64,000 bases of DNA from Agarophyton chilense (taxonomy: Eukaryota > Rhodophyta > Florideophyceae > Gracilariales > Gracilariaceae), in the NCBI GenBank assembly GCA_030374765.1, contig JARGXX010000120.1, positions 372,001-436,000 of the forward strand, written 5' to 3'. Shown here in pieces: positions 1 to 10,736 of the stretch. The position numbers were made by a program, and so were the translations under genes. The notes under the pieces were generated by a model. It saw only the letters and a program-made list of their open reading frames with translations, did not search any database and had not been told where the DNA came from. Position 1 is the first letter of the stretch. Every line of letters begins with the position of its first letter.

Positions 1-1625
1 TCCCTAGGACCACTTCACAAGTCAACCATCTGGCTTTCATATGGCAATCCCCTACCAAACCCCCAAAAGTGGCGGTATTACCCGCCCCTCGCCCGGAATA
101 CCATCAGGAAATTCCTATGGAAGGGCAATCGAGGAGCAGAAGAGAGGCTCCGCGTCTAGATGAGAGACAGATTCCCCTACCCAAAGGACAATATGAGGTA
201 TCGCGACCTCAGGGCTCCATCGGATCTGATTGAGAGATCGATCCTTTATGTCCCGATTCTGCTGGAGAGAAAAGAATTAACCACAGGAGAAAGAAGAACA
301 GAAGTAGAAAAAGAAGACATCATTTGGACACGAGTGATTCCGAATTGGCCTCGACTGAAACGAACGACTCCGAAGTGGATGGGGCTGCCGTTCGAGGCCC
401 CAGACTACCGACAACCAAAAACTAAATTTTCCTTACTGTTCTAGACTACCGGAACTACCGGCTGGCCGACAGGTTTCCGAAAAATTCGGGTTCGGTCGCT
501 CGCGAAATCGCCAAATGGGCCAAACGGATGCAACTAAACATTATGGACCAGTTCTCGGGTTCCGATCCCATTGCTGTCCTTAAGTTTCTCAGTTTGTTCC
601 GTACGGGCTGCGCTCAGAACGGTGTCCACGAGTGCGCCGCTCTGTACATTTTCCAATTCTTCCCTACAGGACAGGCGCGTGACCGAGTTGTTTGGAAGAT
701 ATCTGGCACAACTGACCTCGTGGATTCTCAATACCGTGAGCTCCTCAGTTCATACTCTTAGGTTGTTCATAACCTCTTGGAAACTCACGCTACGGATGAT
801 TTTATAATGGATGCCCTCCAGGAAGTAATCTTCTTTAGGCAGAGCTCCAACATGACCGAATAGGCTTTCGCAGACAACCTATGGAGGAAGGATTACCAAT
901 TTGTAAATTTATTCTCCCAAGGACGTTTCAAAGGATAATTCATCGAGGGACTACTCCCTGCCCTTCGGACACATATCCGCCATTACGACACGGAAAACCC
1001 ACAATAATCCTTCCAAAGGCTTGTTACTTATGCCGAGGGTTGTGGAAAAACCTACAGGACTTTCAGGCGGAATGCTGACATGTCCAGAGAACACGCAACC
1101 CCATTGCATAAACCCAACCAAGCCCATTTGGTTAGCTCCACGGCATCGGACATGGATTCACCACTTCAGTATGCCGACTTGGGAGATGTCTTCGAGGTTA
1201 ATTTCAGTGCTTCTCCGTCTAGGCCCCTATCATATACCTCCCAAGGAACTACAGCGATCACTGGACCACCCACGCTCAAGTATTCTCCCTTTCCGCCACG
1301 CACGTTTTTGTTCGCGCCCAAGGGCTTGCTTTTTCTGCGTTTCCGTGGTCCTACCTTGCGATTGCACGAAATATCTACATGACGACGCATGAACAAACCT
1401 CCTAGCCCTGAGGGAAGAGAATTTCAGGGTGCGGAGATCCGAAGGAATGTTTAAAAGGACACAGCAACGAGCCACAGGGCCCCCTGGAAGCTCACGCTTC
1501 GCCACGCCTCCGGACACTCCGATCAAAGACCCACAAGTCCTCGCCATGGTAGACCCCACGGATGACCCCGAAGAGGACGCCTATCCTCGGGAAGAAACGG
1601 AAACCCCATCGGAAAACTCTTAGAG
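1..1625 (+). pseudogene. gag of chromovirus copy A (5' incomplete)
   Basis: Gag would form the particle of the retrotransposon. The translation carries a basic stretch, an acidic serine-rich segment and then the capsid-like core at about 440-750 (DYRNYRLADR, DPIAVLKFLSLFRTGC, FQFFPTGQARDRVVWK). These align closely with the gag of the complete copy at 56521-57759 (-). The frame is broken by several stops and shifts, for example near 230, 435 and 760. It starts before the window. Confidence 0.8.
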
Positions 1626-1632
1626 GGTCGAC

Positions 1633-2578
1633 GTGAGGCACATCCTCCTTCTTTTAGCCCCTGCCTCAACCAATTGGACGGTCATGAGCCAAAAAGCTCT
1701 TCAGCTTCCAATACAAACCACCCAGAATGCACCACTCACGTTGAACCACAATTGGAACACACTAACGACCCCGTCCGTATCGTCAGGAAAGAGAATTACA
1801 AAATTCGAGTACCCGTGGGACTTCTTTCCAACAACTCTCGAGTGCTCACAGCCGTATTGGACACAGACGCTGGTCCCAACTTGGTCCATCCGACGTTACT
1901 CTCACATGGTTGGCAAGATTTCATTCGGGCAAGGAAGACCCCCAGGATTACAGATGCGTCAAGTAAACCAATGGACATTAAAGGTATAATAACACTTTAC
2001 CTTTAGTTAGGAAAATTCAAGTCCGCACGTGGTTCCTTGTATGTCCTAACTTGGGCGCTGAGGCAATCCTAGGGACTTCATTTATTAATCGGTACGTTGA
2101 GGCCATTTATCCAGGCTTTAATAAAGTCGAATTCTACCGCGCACTTTCCATCTCCATAACTGGTTTCGCCCCAGTGCCAGAAGCTAGCCGCAAACGAGCG
2201 GTTGTCTCCGAAAACCCGAAGTACAATAAGGTTCGCCTGTCAAAAGCCACAACGATACCCCCCAATGACCCAGATTGCTGTATCGGTCCATTCCCAGTCC
2301 GCAGGTCTCGTAACGATTCAGAACCACCCGTAAACGGTTCTTAAGCACCTTACCTTGATGTCAAATGAAGTATTGGACATCCACCCCTACAGGCCGTTCT
2401 TGGTCCCAATCAGGAACTTCAGAGACACACCCGTTCGGTTATCTAAAGGTACGGTGATTGGAATCACTTTACTTACATCCGTGGCCGTCATAGAGGCCCA
2501 AATGGATAACTTTTCATCGCCAACTCTCGGCGACGACGTCGGCTCTTGGGAGGGTACGGTCGCTATCGGCGCATGATT
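1633..2578 (+). pseudogene. retropepsin (protease) region of copy A
   Basis: Aspartic protease domain of the retrotransposon polyprotein. The active-site motif appears as DTDAGPN near 1861 where relatives have DTGAGPN, so the glycine after the first aspartate position is changed. Downstream segments match the protease-to-RT linker of the family (EAILGTSFINRYVEAIYPG near 2055; HPYRPFLVPIRNF near 2385). Two or more frames are needed to follow it, so it is inactive. Confidence 0.75.
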
Positions 2579-2584
2579 CGAATC

Positions 2585-4435
2585 CTAGAGGCCCCAGGTA
2601 CTTAGTCTCCTCAAAGAGTACCAGGCCATGTGGTCATGTAGATTGGTCACAATCAGAGCCACTACACACCGCAATGACCTTCAGGATGATGCTAGACCAC
2701 AGTTCCAGCACCAATACCGTACAGGCCTTAAGGGCAGGGAAATTGTTGCCGACTAGATGGACAAGATACGCAAAGCTCAAGTCATAGAGCCGGCGCATCC
2801 GAACCAATTGGAATGGGCAAGTCCCCTTGTCCTCGTGGCGAAGAAAGATGGCTCCGTTAGGTTCTGTGTCGAATACAGGAAGTTGAACGCAGTAACCAAG
2901 ACGGACTCATACCCGATACCCCACATGGATGACTGTCTGGATTCTTTTGGCGAAGCTGTTGTATTTACCACACTGTACGCTAACTCCAGATATTGGAAAA
3001 TCCCTTTGGCCGAGAACACGAGAGTGCTGACAACCTTTATCACCCACGAAGGTCAGTTAAGACTTACTCGTATGCCTTTTGGTTTAAAGAATGCACCAGC
3101 AACTTTCCAACGGGTAATGGATATCATACAATCCAGAGGCAAATGGAAGTTCGCCCGGACCGTAAAGGAACACCTTCGCCACGTGAAGAAGGTGCTGACA
3201 ATCCTACAGGACGCTGGAGTAACACTGAAACTCCGCAAATGCGCTTTCTTTCAGGTCTCAGTGGATTATCTCGGTCACGTCGCCCTCCCAGGAAAGCTAA
3301 AGGTGGCCACACGGACCACAAATGCGATTTGCAAGGGTAAGCCTCCTAGGACCCACACGGAACTACGACCCTTCGTGGGCTTGTGCAACGTTTACCGACG
3401 GTTTGTCCAAGGGTTTGCCAAGATTTAGGCCCCTCTCAACGCGATGCTGAATAAGGGAACACCTTCGGAGCTCGAAGCTCTTACGGACGACCAGTACGAG
3501 GCATTTCCGACCCTAAAGGACAAATTGCTAAACCCACTTATAATGGCTTTACCAAAGCCCAATAGGCCCTTTGCCCTAGATACAGACGCCGCTGATGTCC
3601 AAGTGGGATGTGCACTGCTACAGGAACAGGAGTCAGCAGAAAACTATGGACGTAATGGATACTGGAGCAAAACGCTCACCAGCGCGGAGCAAAACTACAG
3701 CACTACTGAAAAGGAATACCTAGCCATGGTATGGTCCGTATTGACACTCCGTCCGTACCTCAAGGAAACAAGGTTTACCACTAGGACGGACCATGATTCA
3801 CTGCGCAGGTTACTCAATATGACTGATGCAACAAGTCGCCTCGCTAGGTAGCGCCTCAGGCTCTCCGAATATGACAAAGAGATAACCTATAGCCCAAGCA
3901 TCAAGCACAAGGCAGCAGATGCCCTCTGGCGAATCATTACCGACGGAACTGATGAAACCCCATTGGACGACCTAATTCTCACCCCCTTTACAGATGATAG
4001 ATCTCAGGACTATACGGAAACAGATGACCTTTTCGGTAAGGTGCAATCGGAGGATCCTGAGGTAAAGGAGAACGAAGTATACCTATTGAACTGGGAGACA
4101 GTACGGCCCAATTCGGCACTACCTCAGGTTAATGCGATAGCCCCGGAGGAAAAAGAGCTCCTCGCAATATCTACTGAGGAACTCCTACAGGAGCAGGTCG
4201 AAGACGAGTACTACAAGGAAACATCCCAATTGGTAGAAACCTCTAGATGCCTATTCCACTATGACCGATTTGGACTAGTATGTCGCCGCTCACCACTGGA
4301 TTGCGCACTCCAACGGGTATTACCAACTTCGCTGAGGGCGCCATTCCTATACCTCGCCCGTTTCCCATGCTTGGCCACTGACCTTTGGGAAAGGAGAACT
4401 TGTTTACCTGGAACGGCCCCAGAAGGACAGTGAGG
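2585..4435 (+). pseudogene. reverse transcriptase-RNase H of copy A, catalytic motif deleted
   Basis: The RT begins near 2757 (VIEPAHPNQLEWASPLVLVAKKDG) and shows RFCVEYRKLNAV, RLTRMPFGLKNAPATFQRV and the thumb motif LRPFVGLCNVYRRFV. RNase H follows at 3444-3900 (FALDTDAADVQVGCALLQ, TEKEYLAMVWSVLTLRPYL, TRTDHDSLRRLL). Compared with the copy at 53.8-54.3 kb, about 11 residues including YLDD are missing in frame near 3155 (KFA runs directly into RTVKEH). Stops occur at about 2755, 3427 and 3850. The segment from 3960 to 4370 is the linker toward the integrase. Confidence 0.85.
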
Positions 4436-5092
4436 ACCTCGAGGACACTATGCGGAAGCTCTAACCCCGGTCTACGGGACCACACAAAGTCCTTCAGGCC
4501 AATCAACACACCATTACATTACTCATTGACGGCCTACAGGACACCGTATCGATTAGTTGGGTGACAAGGGCTCCCAGCTCCCCCGAGTCACCAAAGTCCC
4601 AGTCCCCTGGCCCAACGGAGTCACTGCGACCTCAGGTCGACGCTCATATCCTCACACCCCGTAAGGCAGTTCCCACAGACCCAACTAAACCCATGGAACC
4701 AATGGTCAATACCAATGACAATGATCCATCTCTTCCAACCGACTCCGATGGATTTTCCCTTTGCCCCTCTGGACCACACTCTTCTTCCGGAGAATGAATA
4801 CCAACCAGAATATGTGATTGAGCGCATTATCTCCGCCGGTCACGGAGAAGATGGAAGTATGCGCTATCGCATCCGTTGGTTCGGCTACAAACCTGAGGAA
4901 GATACTTGGCAAGAGCTTCAAACGATTCCGGCTAATTCTATAGCCCGGTATTGGCGCAAAATCGGCAGCACGGAGCGCAGCCCTCAGAAGGGGGCAACCA
5001 TTGGTCTGCTTAGTCTCAAAACGCCTCCAAAACTGCCTCCTGACAAAACGGTTCGCCGTAGCTCCCGCATCAGAAAACAAGGTCGGTTGTAA
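4380..5092 (+). pseudogene. integrase C-terminal remnant and chromodomain of copy A
   Basis: At 4380 the linker jumps directly to the integrase C-terminal segment (GELVYLERP, TGPHKVLQANQH), so the zinc-binding domain and the DDE core, present in the copy at 51.9-52.9 kb, are absent. A chromodomain follows at about 4796-4960 (EYVIERIISAG, YRIRWFGYKPEEDTWQEL), the type that targets chromovirus integrases to chromatin marks. The frame from 4715 to the stop at 5092 is open and ends in a basic tail (VRRSSRIRKQGRL). Confidence 0.85.
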
Positions 5093-5239
5093 GGTGACAA
5101 ATGAAGAAGAACCGAGACGCTCTCAAGGTTCGACGACGTCCGGGGCACGCACGTTTGAGATACAAGAACGACCTTGGGAAATCACAAGCATTGATTTATT
5201 TGACTAATTAACAGAGGTATAACAGCCCTCACCATGACG

Positions 5240-7466
5240 TCAAGGTTCGCGAAAGCGCTCGAAACACCAACATGACTCACTGGGGTGGCGTATGAGGAAC
5301 TCCGTCGTCCTAATTTTGGAATCTGCGGGAGCAAAACCGAATCTAGGGTCACCCGAGGAGCCAACTGGACCACTAGGATCGGTCTTAGCGAGCCAAGCAC
5401 GCTTCTTCGGCGGAGATTCACCTGAGGAACTGTGGTCACCATCGGAAGCCCCCCGTTCACTCAAAGTTAGACCATACAGGCCATCCATGTCGGCAGTTAC
5501 CCTCTTGCAAATCACTTGGGCACTCTGCTGCAGGATACTGACCATGGTGGTCTTCAGATCCTGACCCTGTTGGACAACTGCGGCGTAGCGGGCCGAGCGA
5601 GGCGCCCAGGAACAATCTTTCCACAGGACTTTCGCAAGGTCTATTGAGGCAGTGATACCAACGGTACGGCATACATGACGGAGATCCACAGCTGCAGCCG
5701 GGACCGAAGCAAAAAAGTGTGGCAACGGAGAGGAAGGAGCGATGTCGACGCCCACAGTGGACGTTTGAGCCAGCGCATCACCTAGAGGACTTCCAACCTC
5801 GACAGAAAACTCGCCAGGAGAGATGTTAATTTGGGTGATGGGCGGCTCATAAGAAAGCTCGTCCCGTGGAGCAGCGCCTGTAAGAGCTGGAGGAGGGGAA
5901 ACGGTCGGCAACACCACAGCGGACTCGACTGGAGGATTAACGCCTTCGACGGGTGGGACGAAGGGGTCTTCACCGAAGGATTCTCCATCGGACATACAAG
6001 CAGGAACCAACGGCGTGGCCTCCACATCAGGCTCGAAGCACAGGGGATCGAAATCAATGGCCTTCGGATAATAGTCGGGCACATGACGCCTCGACATGTC
6101 CGATGGTTGACTTTTCAAAGGCTTGGTGTGATAGGCACGAGCGTTGTCCCGACCCTGCGGATGTAGCGGAATCGGCGTAAATGAGTTGGTACCGTGGTTA
6201 TATTAAAGGAACTTGGGAGTCTTGCCCCACTCCATCTGTAGGATATGATCCAAAAGGGCCTCGATCTCCTCGACGTCGACCTGGGTGCCACGGACGATAT
6301 TATGGATACAAGGGTTCCTTAAGAAGCGGATCATGATGTCCAGAAGTGGAATTAGGCGACCTCGAGGGCCGGGTATGCTCTCGGTGTACCATACCATCCA
6401 ACCCTCCGAACGGACATTACCACGTATTCCGTACTTCGCTGAGTCCAGAAAGGCCATAAGGGACATCAAGGCGAACTCAACGAAGAGTACCTACCAGGAC
6501 AGCCACGACCTTCTGTCATTGTCATCACCCATTAGTTGGGACGACTTGTACGCCACCACGGACGGCGTGGGAACCAAAAGAATTGGCGAGGCACGCCAAT
6601 ACGTGGTCCATTGGTTCTCATCCTCGTGGGGAAGCGAAAGATATAACGGAAGACAATTTTCGGCGCTCATGTCGTGAAACTCCACCTGGTGCAAATAAAA
6701 GAAGAACCCCGGGGATTGACGCAAACGACCATCGGGCTCGTGCATAACGTTCCAATAAACCCTATTGCACATCCAAAACAGGCGGTCATACGGCGGCCAT
6801 AAGCACATAAGCGCCAAAAGTTTGTGACTCGCGGGAGGAAATGGAACATGAGGCGAGATGAAGTCCGTGAATAGGCGAAAGGAGTTTGTTCACCCTAAAC
6901 TGGTATTTGGCTTCCATTTCGCAGCGGACGTATGGCGTGTCCGCTTGGATGATGGTGCGACATCGCGTCGCCAAACGCAGATCCACAGGACAATGCAACC
7001 ATCGGTTCTACCACGAGACGCTGCGCGCGTTCTTGCTGCCCCTCCGAAAATCGGGTATCTTGGCAAAGGTTGGGGCGTCGAGATACATATGACATAACCT
7101 TTGGTATTCTTCCACAGAGGACGGAAGAATGGCATGACGCACTGCCCGCAGATTCCGTCCGATGGTATGGTCATAGCGGTCCCCGGGACGCTCGTAATCC
7201 ACTTGGAATCCCGAGGAGGTCCCTGCTTGTTTGTTAGAAGTAATGGTGCCGCTGCCCACAGGCTGGTCCGCCGGGAAATGAATAGCACGGCCGACGGAAG
7301 TGAAAATGTCCGGAGGGAGGATGGCATATCCGACGGGCTTATAAGGCGAGTTCGGCATCGCGCGCGACCAATGGAAAAGTACCACGATGGGAAGGAGAGT
7401 GACGGAATTGACCCGAGCAGACTGACAGGCGTAAACCACGGTGGACGAAGTGCGGAGTGTCGCTAA
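5240..7466 (-). pseudogene. antisense ORF (aORF) copy A, unknown function
   Basis: Protein of about 690 residues in the unbroken family, encoded opposite to gag-pol and downstream of the chromodomain. I recognise no domain. The N-terminal segment lies at 7008-7466 (YKPVGYAILPPD, HFPADQPVGSGT), the middle at 6203-7000 (PPYDRLFWM, QVEFHDMSAE, GRLIPLLDIMIRFL, DVEEIEALLDHIL) and the C-terminus at 5240-6118 (DYYPKAIDFDPLCFEPDVEA, then SPPKKRAWLAK). The last motif is basic and resembles a nuclear localisation signal. At least three frame breaks or stops are present. Same family at 39734-41868 (-) and 49019-51098 (+). Confidence 0.75.
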
Positions 7467-8450
7467 AGATCGATCCAAACGAATTGGGCAAAGCATTTCG
7501 AGTGAACTCTCACGTGAAGCTCAAAAAGTAAAATTGAAACGGCTAGATCTCTGGAATATACTATCGGAGCGGTTCAATAGCATTGATTATTTCCCTATCT
7601 ACTTTGATTCATCATTTGATCATCTCGATCCAAGATATCCTCAACTGAATCCAAAATCAAGAAACAAACTATCACAGGTAATGAGAAAAGCAAAAAGCGC
7701 ATATACATCAACATTGGCCAAGTAAGACGTTAACGGCAATAACGGGGAGATCCCTTTCAAAAATTTCTGCAGAAAAAACGTACGCCTTTATCGCTTTTCG
7801 GCGGTGGAAAGACGTATATATCTAAAGTTTATTGTGTTTGGCCTCAATTACGAGGATACATATACGGTGATCGCCCTTTTTCATTTCGCGAAACATACCT
7901 GATATTGCAGGAGGAAGTCTGGGTATGAGACAGAGGCTTTATGAAGAGACTGGTGTGAAAAGTCGAGCGATTTCGGGATAGCTTACCATTTCGAGCAAGC
8001 GGCTTCGTTCCACCCGCGGCAGCAGCGCGAAAAAATACAAAGCACTCTCCCTAGGCTTGGTACATCAATGAACGAATTAAAAGCAATGAAAAAGCAACAT
8101 ATCATATTGCAACAGCAAATAATGAAGAGAAGAGATAAGCATCTTGAAAAACACCGACGAGCTCGCAAAAGTTCCGCTGAAGCTATGCAACATTCTTCGC
8201 AGTTTACAATGCAGATTTCGAACAGAATAAACGGGCTGAGTAAAACAATGGAGGAGGCTCACGAAATGTGTATGAAAGCGAGGGATGTGAATAATGATCT
8301 TTTCTTGACCAATACAGGAATGCTTAGGTGCAGAAGCATTCCGTCCCCTCCTCTGCTTATAAAAATTCCTTTCATCCGTTTCGCCGTCGATACCGTTTAT
8401 CGGAACGCACTCGAGACTAGTGAGCATGGCGTACAAGATGCTATTTGACC
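7467..8450 (+). other. two small unidentified ORFs, possibly a Myb/SANT-like accessory protein remnant
   Basis: Just past the end of copy A a reading frame ends at 7725 (DLWNILSERFN, SFDHLDPRYPQLNPKSRNKL). A second at 8068-8448 begins at an ATG and is rich in K, Q, H and R, with a likely amphipathic helix (LKAMKKQHIILQQQIMKRRD). A tryptophan-containing helical part followed by a basic coiled-coil-like tail resembles accessory DNA-binding proteins of PIF/Harbinger transposons, but this is a weak impression. The frame is broken between the two parts. Confidence 0.25.
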
Positions 8451-9434
8451 AGAACGATCGAGAACCTTTCACGGCAATTCCCTTTTTCCTGTTTCGCGAC
8501 GACTTGCGTTCCTTAAAACTAACTTAAAAACCCCCATTCTTTGCTAGAAACAATGCTCTGTTTGTAAGCGTCACAATATCTTTGGTACATGCGTTGGTTT
8601 TATCTTAAAAGATCTCGATATCCTCAAAAGGATTTTGTTTATGGTGTTTCAACTTCTCATCTCCATCGTCATTGAAGTGCCGATCCGTACCACGAGCTGG
8701 ACTTCCTTCGAAAATTGGAGTAGAAAATTCGGAGAATGTATTCTTGTGAGCAGAAACAGATCTTAGTACGCTCCAATTCCCGGAAGCACTTTCACTGACG
8801 ACCTTCTACTCAGGCTGCACAGGCGTTGAATTCAGATTGTGGAACAACGAGAACGATGTTTGTAATTTGCTCTTAGCGCTTTTGTGTGGATATCGATTAA
8901 CAGGCTCATTTCTGTTAATCACACGATTCTTCACTGGGCTTTTTAAGTCCGCACTTATCCCCTTTCCGACGTTGTCTACAAGACTCGTATGGAGCCTTAT
9001 CTCGTCATGGGTGTTCAGTGGAGTAGATCTATTGCATCATGTTCTTAGTTTTCGTCTTATTCTCTTACAATTGAGGCTGTTCGTCGAGAAAGAAATGTGT
9101 GGGATCTATCATGTGAGTATCATTTGCGCTTTTGGCAACGGGGAGCATGACGTGAGTAGGTTTTGTTAATGTGATTTTGTAGCCCTGAGCAGTAAAAAAA
9201 CTCTTTGTGGCAGTCGTGACCTGCGATGACACAAGTGGACACACAATTGACACTCAATAATTTGGGTATACGCCAATTTCTACAGCTGCAACAGTCAATC
9301 CTTCCGAAGGAGAGTTAGATTTTCGAGGTTGACTTTTCATCTGATCTGTGGGATTTTCTGAACCTCTCAAAGGTTGTGGTTGCAAAACAGTCACAATTTT
9401 CGGCGGCGTCGTTTTAGAGGAGGATCGCATGGTA
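8451..9434. other. no gene recognised
   Basis: AT-leaning sequence with only short, unconvincing frames. No family, RNA gene or repeat could be recognised before the Tc1 element begins at the TA dinucleotide 9433-9434. Confidence 0.5.
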
Positions 9435-9561
9435 AAGTCTGTTTCAAAATCATATCCCTCGCGCAAATTTTCCAAAAATCGACGTTTTGGCTACAGTAAA
9501 ACTAACAAAATCAGTGTGAAAAAATTTTCAAGTAAAAAAACTGTTTCAAAATCATAACCTT
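9435..9561. repeat. left IR/DR of the Tc1 element
   Basis: Contains the outer direct repeat CTGTTTCAAAATCATATCCC at about 9439-9458 and the inner one CTGTTTCAAAATCATAACC at about 9541-9559. Both are found inverted at the right end with small changes. These are the expected binding sites of the transposase. Confidence 0.8.
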
Positions 9562-9590
9562 TATTGCATCCTTTTTATTCTAACGCGAGT

Positions 9591-10586
9591 TCAGTAGTTT
9601 ATTTTTGCTCCTTTAGCCTGTATAACACTTATACAACGCTTTGGCATTGATTCTATAAAAGGATTGATAGCATTACAGTCAATCTTTTCCCAGCAATCTT
9701 TGATACAATTTTTCAGATCAAAAACTGTATCAAATTGCCTTCCTTGCCCATAAACCATTCGGGCCAACATTCCCCAAATGTTTTCGATAGGGTTGAGGTC
9801 AGGAGAGCGCGCAGGCCATTCCATAACCGACATATTTAGACTATTGAACCACTGTTTCATAAAATTAGACTTATGCACAGGTGCATTATCTTGCTGAAAA
9901 ATGAATTCTTCTCCATGCATACAGTATGAAAAAGGTAAAAGATAGTTTTCTAGAACCTCAGCATACTTCTCAGAGTTCATTGTTGTTTCAACAAAAGCCA
10001 TATCAGTTGCTCCTTTAGTGGAGATTCCAGCCCAAACCATTACTGATGCGCCTCCTGAATGCCTAGTCACAAATTCCTTCTTTTCTTTTCGTAGATCATG
10101 CCAATAAAATTTATAGCAATCTGGACCATCAAGGTTAAACTTTTTTTCGTCGGAAAAGATAACATTATTCCATTCAGTTTTCCAATAAGCCTTTTGAGCA
10201 CACCATTCAACTCGACTTTTCTTGTGATTATCTTTTAAAAAAAATGTTTTCCTCATTTTTGTGTACTTGAACAAATTTTGACGGTTGACTTTACGCCATA
10301 TTGTAGATCTTGATAGAGGAAAATTTAGGTTTTTGACAATTTTCCCGCAAGATGAAGTGTTGCGACATAGTTCTCGCTTAATTCCGCGCTTATCGGCCGG
10401 GGATAGTGCCGTAGGACGGCCGGTTGAACGCTTTGTTCCGTATGTAGCGGGGTTTTTGATGAAGTTGCTGATTGTTTTTGGGCTGCGCTTGAGTTTTTGG
10501 GCTATATCTGCTGGAATCATACTCTGACCTACTAATTCCATGATTTCGAGCTGTTCAGAGCGTGTCAGAGGTGCGCCACGAGCCAT
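9591..10586 (-). CDS. Tc1-type DD34E transposase, intact
   Basis: Cut-and-paste transposase of 331 residues, close to the usual 340 of Tc1 proteins. The start is placed at the ATG giving MARGAPLT, because this is where the N-terminal DNA-binding part begins; the frame upstream runs into the inverted repeat. A helix-turn-helix part covers about residues 5-115 (ADIAQKLKRSPKTISNFI, the GTKRSTGRPTALSP hook, SRSTIWRKV). The catalytic triad is visible: D in FSDEKKFN, D in QQDNAPVH and E in SPDLNPIENIWG, with 34 residues between the last two (DD34E). No stop or frameshift is present. Activity is not shown by sequence alone. Confidence 0.92.
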   Translation of the reverse strand: MARGAPLTRSEQLEIMELVGQSMIPADIAQKLKRSPKTISNFIKNPATYGTKRSTGRPTALSPADKRGIKRELCRNTSSCGKIVKNLNFPLSRSTIWRKVNRQNLFKYTKMRKTFFLKDNHKKSRVEWCAQKAYWKTEWNNVIFSDEKKFNLDGPDCYKFYWHDLRKEKKEFVTRHSGGASVMVWAGISTKGATDMAFVETTMNSEKYAEVLENYLLPFSYCMHGEEFIFQQDNAPVHKSNFMKQWFNSLNMSVMEWPARSPDLNPIENIWGMLARMVYGQGRQFDTVFDLKNCIKDCWEKIDCNAINPFIESMPKRCISVIQAKGAKINY

Positions 10587-10607
10587 AATTGAGCGAATGA
10601 TTGTATA

Positions 10608-10734
10608 AAGGATATACTTTTGAAACAGTGTTATTGACTTAGTGGTTTTTATTTGTTGTGAAATGTGCTCTACAGTACGTGAAATGCCTTTTTGGCGCAG
10701 TTTTTGTAAAGGGATATGTTTTTGAAACGCACTG
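10608..10734. repeat. right IR/DR of the Tc1 element
   Basis: Read on the minus strand it starts CAGTGCGTTTCAAAAACATA (outer repeat) and ends with ACTGTTTCAAAAGTATATCC (inner repeat). It pairs with the left end over roughly 125 bp and abuts TA at 10735-10736. Confidence 0.8.
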
Positions 10735-10736
10735 TA

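Larger units (their letters stand above)
1..7466 (+). mobile_element. Ty3/gypsy chromovirus copy A, truncated at both ends
   Basis: Reads in order gag, protease, reverse transcriptase, RNase H, remnant integrase, chromodomain, then an ORF set on the opposite strand. It is the same family as the complete element at 48162-58328, matched segment by segment. The window opens inside gag, so the 5' LTR lies outside. The right end stops abruptly near 7466 in unrelated sequence, so there is no 3' LTR. Stop codons and frameshifts occur throughout. Two losses are catalytic: an in-frame gap removes the YLDD motif of the reverse transcriptase near 3155, and a deletion near 4380 removes the integrase core. 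The copy is dead. Confidence 0.9.
9435..10734 (-). mobile_element. complete Tc1-type transposon with IR/DR ends
   Basis: A 1,300-bp element between TA dinucleotides at 9433-9434 and 10735-10736, the target-site duplication expected for Tc1/mariner. Each end is an imperfect inverted repeat of about 125 bp holding a core (TTTCAAAA followed by TATCC or TAACC) twice: near 9440-9460 and 9541-9561 on the left, and near 10610-10631 and 10711-10734 on the right. This matches the IR/DR organisation known from Sleeping Beauty-like Tc1 elements. The single transposase gene inside is open, so this is the least decayed mobile element in the window. Confidence 0.85.
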
